Shown piece by piece: positions 61,201 to 64,000 of a stretch of 64,000 bases of DNA (within the stretch, counting starts at the first letter, position 1; each line of letters begins with the position of its first letter). The DNA comes from Pyxidicoccus trucidator (GTDB lineage Bacteria; Myxococcota; Myxococcia; Myxococcales; Myxococcaceae), in contig NZ_JAAIXZ010000002.1 in the NCBI RefSeq assembly GCF_010894435.1, positions 806,001 through 870,000 on the forward strand. The letters run 5' to 3'. The position numbers were made by a program, and so were the translations under genes. The notes beneath the pieces were generated by a model. It did no database searches, had not been told where the DNA came from, and saw only the letters and a program-made list of their open reading frames with translations.

Positions 61201-61584
61201 ATGGGAACGACAGTCTTCGCCAATGGCCGGGGCATCGCGACAGAGGACAGCGGAGGACAGAGCATTGTCTTCCCGGACGTGTGCAAGACCCCGTCTCCCG
61301 GAGGCCCGGTGCCGCTGCCGTATCCGAATGCCGGCATGGCCTCGGACACGTCCAAGGGGCCGAAGAAGGTCACCGTCAACGGGAAGATGCCCATGGTGAA
61401 GGGCGCCGAGTACAAGAAGACCAGCGGTGACGAGGCGGGGACCGCGGGGGGCGGCGTGGTGAGCGGCTCCACCAAGGGGCCCGCCGAGTTCATGCTGTAT
61501 TCCTTCAACGTGAAGTTCGAAGGGAAGAATGTCTGCCGCCTGGGGGACCCGCTCTTCCACAACAAGAAGAACATCATGGGTTGA
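61201..61584 (+). CDS. DUF4150 PAAR-like spike-tip protein
   Basis: A 127-residue protein with the DUF4150 pattern: MGTTVFANGRGIATEDSGGQ, VCKTPSPGGPVPLPYPNAGM, KVTVNGKMPMVKG and an end GDPLFHNKKNIMG. PAAR and PAAR-like proteins cap VgrG spikes of T6SS and connect effectors to them. The next gene encodes an AHH nuclease-like effector, so it probably serves as that effector's carrier. The ribosome site AGGAGG is nine bases upstream of the ATG. Confidence 0.9.
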   Translation: MGTTVFANGRGIATEDSGGQSIVFPDVCKTPSPGGPVPLPYPNAGMASDTSKGPKKVTVNGKMPMVKGAEYKKTSGDEAGTAGGGVVSGSTKGPAEFMLYSFNVKFEGKNVCRLGDPLFHNKKNIMG

Positions 61585-61614
61585 GCGCGCCACGGCGCTG
61601 AAGGGAGAGCTGCG

Positions 61615-62583
61615 ATGGAGATGCTCGAGAAGATTGCTCAGGCCCTCGCCGATGAGGTCAAGGCGAAGTGTCCCTTCCAGGAGGACTCAGCCGCCGTGGA
61701 GTCGCTGGAAGAGGAGCCCGAGAGCATTGAGGAGGATGACCGGGACTCGGTCGTGGAGATGCAGGCCAATAACGGCGGCGTCCTGGGCGACAATCTGGCT
61801 GCGGCTTCCCCAGGCAAGGCAGGCACCGTGGGTGGGCCCTGTCCTCCTCCGGAGACGACGAAGGAGACGCAGAAGGATACCGACCGCACCGGCGTCAAGG
61901 TACGTGTGCCGGGGGCGGATGGTGTGGAGAACAAGGTGCTGCCGTTCACGGTGGCTGCGCACCACGTGATTCCTGGCAATGCCTCTCTGAAGGCAAGCTT
62001 GCTGTATGAATTCATGAAGAAGGGCGGAAAGGTCCAGTCCACCAGTGGCAAGTCGTGGACCCTCTCCGCGTACGTGGGCTACAACATCAACGGGAGTCAC
62101 AATGGCGTATGGCTTCCTGGCAGCTATGCCATCCGCGCGGGAAAGACGGAGATGAAGGACACGTGGTCGGTGCTCCGGGCCTCCAAGCCCAATTGGTGCA
62201 TCAACTACGCGGCCTCCGTGGTCAAGGTCGCGGGCGGGCAATTCCATGACACGCACGCCGTCTACAGCGAGAAGGTGCAGAGGACGCTGGACAAGCTCGC
62301 GATGCATCTCTTCGACCACATGGATGTGTGCGAAGAGTGCCAGAAGAAGGACGAACTGCCGCCTCCCTACCTCATCAAGGACAAGCTGTACGCCGTCTCT
62401 GCCTATCTGAGACCGAAGCTCCAGGCTCATCCCAGCGCCTGGAAGAGCCCCTGGTTCACGAGTGACAAGCTACGAGATGAGGTCTGCTCGGGCTCCAAGC
62501 CCACCCAGGCTTTTATGGATGCCTACGAGGCCGCCAGCAAGTTCATGAAGCGTCCCGCGGCAGACGACCACGCCGACGCTTGA
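61615..62583 (+). CDS. AHH-type nuclease effector, T6SS-associated
   Basis: A 322-residue putative effector. Residues 1-100 are an acidic N-terminal segment (VESLEEEPESIEEDDRDSVV) probably used for loading. The C-terminal two thirds carry an AHH/HNH-like domain: TVAAHHVIPGNASLKASLLY, then YVGYNINGSHNGVWLPGSYA, FHDTHAVYSEKVQRTLDKLA, and a Cys pair in DVCEECQKK. There is no signal peptide, consistent with T6SS delivery. It follows the PAAR-like gene by 30 bases and is followed by its likely immunity gene 18 bases downstream. The target is presumably nucleic acid, by family. Confidence 0.85.
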   Translation: MEMLEKIAQALADEVKAKCPFQEDSAAVESLEEEPESIEEDDRDSVVEMQANNGGVLGDNLAAASPGKAGTVGGPCPPPETTKETQKDTDRTGVKVRVPGADGVENKVLPFTVAAHHVIPGNASLKASLLYEFMKKGGKVQSTSGKSWTLSAYVGYNINGSHNGVWLPGSYAIRAGKTEMKDTWSVLRASKPNWCINYAASVVKVAGGQFHDTHAVYSEKVQRTLDKLAMHLFDHMDVCEECQKKDELPPPYLIKDKLYAVSAYLRPKLQAHPSAWKSPWFTSDKLRDEVCSGSKPTQAFMDAYEAASKFMKRPAADDHADA

Positions 62584-62601
62584 GGAAGAGGAGAACGCTT
62601 C

Positions 62602-63159
62602 ATGTATTACGTGATGGAGTGCGAAGGTCCGATCCCCATCGCGGCGATGGGGGCGGCACCGAGGTTGCCGGGTGGGCCTTGGTTCAGGGGGGCCCGAATC
62701 AGTATCCAGGTGCCCCAGCCGCTCCAGTACACCCTGAGCTCCACGTACCGTGGCACTCCGAAGGCATTCTACAGCCCCGGCGTCCCCCTCATCCGGAACG
62801 ACCTGGTGGACGCGCTGCGAGAGGCGAGTGTGGACAACTTCGAGCTCTTCGACGCGGTGCTGAAGGACCCCATCACCGGGCAGGAGTTCAACGAGTACAA
62901 AGCCTTCAACGTGCTGGGCCTCGTTGCCGCGGCTGACATGGATAAGTCCAAGCGAGCCCCCATCAACCTCGATTCGGAGATGATCGACGTCTTCTTCGAC
63001 AGTCTCGTCATCGACAACACGAAGACGCAGGGGTTGCTCATGTTCCGCCTGGCCCAGAGCGTGGATGCCATCATCATCCATGAGCGGGTGAAGCAGGCCG
63101 TCGAGAAGCGGGGCATTCCAGGGATGGTCTTCTACAAGCCGGAGGACTGGTCTGGCTGA
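62602..63159 (+). CDS. Immunity protein, Imm11-type, copy 1
   Basis: A 185-residue cytoplasmic protein beginning MYYVMECEGPIPIAAMGAAP. Its last third (EYKAFNVLGLVAAADMDKSK, LLMFRLAQSVDAIIIHERVK and a terminal GIPGMVFY) fits the Imm11/DUF1629 immunity family and shares the same ending pattern as the Imm11 gene at 49530. It lies directly after the AHH effector gene with GAAGAGGAG as ribosome site, so it should protect the producer. A second copy follows. Confidence 0.82.
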   Translation: MYYVMECEGPIPIAAMGAAPRLPGGPWFRGARISIQVPQPLQYTLSSTYRGTPKAFYSPGVPLIRNDLVDALREASVDNFELFDAVLKDPITGQEFNEYKAFNVLGLVAAADMDKSKRAPINLDSEMIDVFFDSLVIDNTKTQGLLMFRLAQSVDAIIIHERVKQAVEKRGIPGMVFYKPEDWSG

Positions 63160-63168
63160 GCGGCGGGT

Positions 63169-63243
63169 ATGGCGAGTGGGCACTCGCTCTTCCACAACAA
63201 GAACCTGAAGCGTTCCGAGGTCGACGGCCACGCGGACGCTTGA
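63169..63243 (+). pseudogene. Deletion scar: fused ends of a PAAR-like and an effector gene
   Basis: A 24-codon frame reads MASGHSLFHNKNLKRSEV, then DGHADA. The first part shares the 19-base run CGCTCTTCCACAACAAGAA with the end of the DUF4150 gene (LFHNKKN). The second part, KRSEVDGHADA, parallels the effector C-terminus KRPAADDHADA. It is therefore what remains of a second PAAR-like plus effector pair after an internal deletion, still followed by its immunity gene. Confidence 0.78.
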
Positions 63244-63261
63244 TGAAGGGGAGAACGTTTC

Positions 63262-63819
63262 ATGTACTACGTCATGGCGTGCTCGGGACCGGTTCCCATT
63301 GCCGCGATGGATGTGGCACCGAGGCTGCCAGGTGGGCCCTGGTTCACGGGAGCCCGAATCCGCATCCAGGTGCCCCAGCCGCTCCAGTACGCATTGAGCT
63401 CCACGTACCGTGGCACTCCGAAGGCCTTCTACGGCCCCGGCGTCCCCCTCATCCGGAAAGATCTGGTGGACGCGCTCCAGGATGCCGGTGTCGACAACTT
63501 CGAGCTCTTCGACGCGGTGCTGAAGGACCCCGTTACCGGGCAGGAGCGCCACGACTACAAGGCCTTCAACGTGCTGGGCCTCGTTGCCGCGGCTGACATG
63601 GATAAGTCCAAGCGAGCCCCCATCAACCTCGATTCGGAGATGATCGACGTCTTCTTCGATAGTCTCGTCCTCGACCCCACGAAGACGCAGGGGCTGCTCA
63701 TGTTCCGCCTGGCCCAGAGCGTGGATGCCATCATCATCCATGAGCGGGTGAAGCAGGCCGTCGAGAAGCGGGGCGTTCCAGGGATGGTCTTCTACAAGCC
63801 GGAGGACTGGTCTGGCTGA
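63262..63819 (+). CDS. Immunity protein, Imm11-type, copy 2
   Basis: A 185-residue paralogue of the preceding immunity protein, the same length and nearly identical in the C-terminal half, where the DNA is also almost unchanged (from about 63580 to the stop). Differences cluster in the N-terminal third and around residues 70-105 (for example QDAGVDNFE versus REASVDNFE). Its own toxin has been deleted (scar at 63169-63243), so it is an orphan immunity gene. It may guard against siblings that still carry that effector, or serve as spare immunity to copy 1's effector. Confidence 0.85.
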   Translation: MYYVMACSGPVPIAAMDVAPRLPGGPWFTGARIRIQVPQPLQYALSSTYRGTPKAFYGPGVPLIRKDLVDALQDAGVDNFELFDAVLKDPVTGQERHDYKAFNVLGLVAAADMDKSKRAPINLDSEMIDVFFDSLVLDPTKTQGLLMFRLAQSVDAIIIHERVKQAVEKRGVPGMVFYKPEDWSG

Positions 63820-63836
63820 GCGCCCGTGCTCCGGCG

Positions 63837-64000
63837 TCAGCGGACCTCCAGCAGCCGCACGCGCTTGTAGATGCGGCGGTCCAGCGGCATGCGCGTGTCG
63901 ATGAAGCCGAGCGCCTCGTCGAACTCGAAGGTGAAGGACGGAATGGGCGGGCTGATGGAGATGATCAGCTCGAACTGCCAGAGGCTGGTGATTCGCTCGC
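63837..64000 (-). CDS. C-terminal end of an unrecognised gene (cut by window edge)
   Basis: The minus-strand frame encodes SLWQFELIISISPPIPSFTF, then EFDEALGFIDTRMPL and a basic end (RRIYKRVRLLEVR). The 5' part lies beyond the window. It is convergent with the T6SS accessory cluster, 17 bases after the second immunity gene. About 52 residues are visible; no family was recognised. Confidence 0.6.
   Translation of the reverse strand, partial: ERITSLWQFELIISISPPIPSFTFEFDEALGFIDTRMPLDRRIYKRVRLLEVR

Overview
The window is very GC-rich and strongly third-position biased. Its gene set (FtsZ with a conserved C-terminal peptide, FHA and TPR regulators, many secreted lipoproteins, Sit-type and Imm11-type toxin-immunity genes, a type VI secretion (T6SS) accessory cluster) points to a myxobacterium of the Myxococcaceae. 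The genus cannot be fixed from sequence alone.

Left backbone (1-15479): ftsZ; a small hypothetical gene; a biotin carboxylase, a free-standing biotin carrier and an enoyl-CoA hydratase; a REC-XRE regulator; an FHA-TPR membrane protein divergent from a rhomboid-TPR protein; a stand-alone RNA ligase; two related secreted proteins; a PMT/ArnT-like glycosyltransferase; and an ABC transporter ATPase.

Island (15481-51294): about 35.8 kb sits exactly between the stop codon of the ABC ATPase and the start codon of what is very likely its own permease. The island is bounded by 32-bp imperfect terminal inverted repeats (27/32 matching) and a 6-bp direct repeat, GTTAGC. Inside is a mosaic of gene fragments (McrB-like AAA, alpha/beta hydrolase, CBS, MFS, GDSL, HflX, SDR, FAD oxidoreductase, peroxidase, an NRPS carrier domain), remnants of IS110, IS66 and IS91-like elements, and intact cargo: a discoidin/SBBP lipoprotein, a quinone oxidoreductase, a 2393-residue SpvB/RHS protein with a papain-like toxin tip, an RCC1 lipoprotein, a SitI6-like immunity gene next to a frameshifted SitA6-like toxin, a TPR protein, and an AHH nuclease-like lipoprotein with an Imm11-type partner. 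Copies of one IS91-like element end recur in a single orientation (27147, 38323, 43204, 47673, 50132; a sixth copy without the terminus at 22971). They separate the cargo modules, as expected if the island grew by serial one-ended or recombination-driven capture.

Right backbone (51303-64000): ABC permease; an SPFH/SHOCT protein; a strong terminator; an HEXXH lipoprotein peptidase divergent from an overlapping epmA-plsC-ppa operon; then a T6SS accessory cluster (TIGR02270-like HEAT protein, DUF2169, a KAS-like protein lacking its nucleophile, DUF4150 PAAR-like, AHH effector, two tandem Imm11-type immunity genes separated by a deletion scar). The last gene is cut by the window edge.
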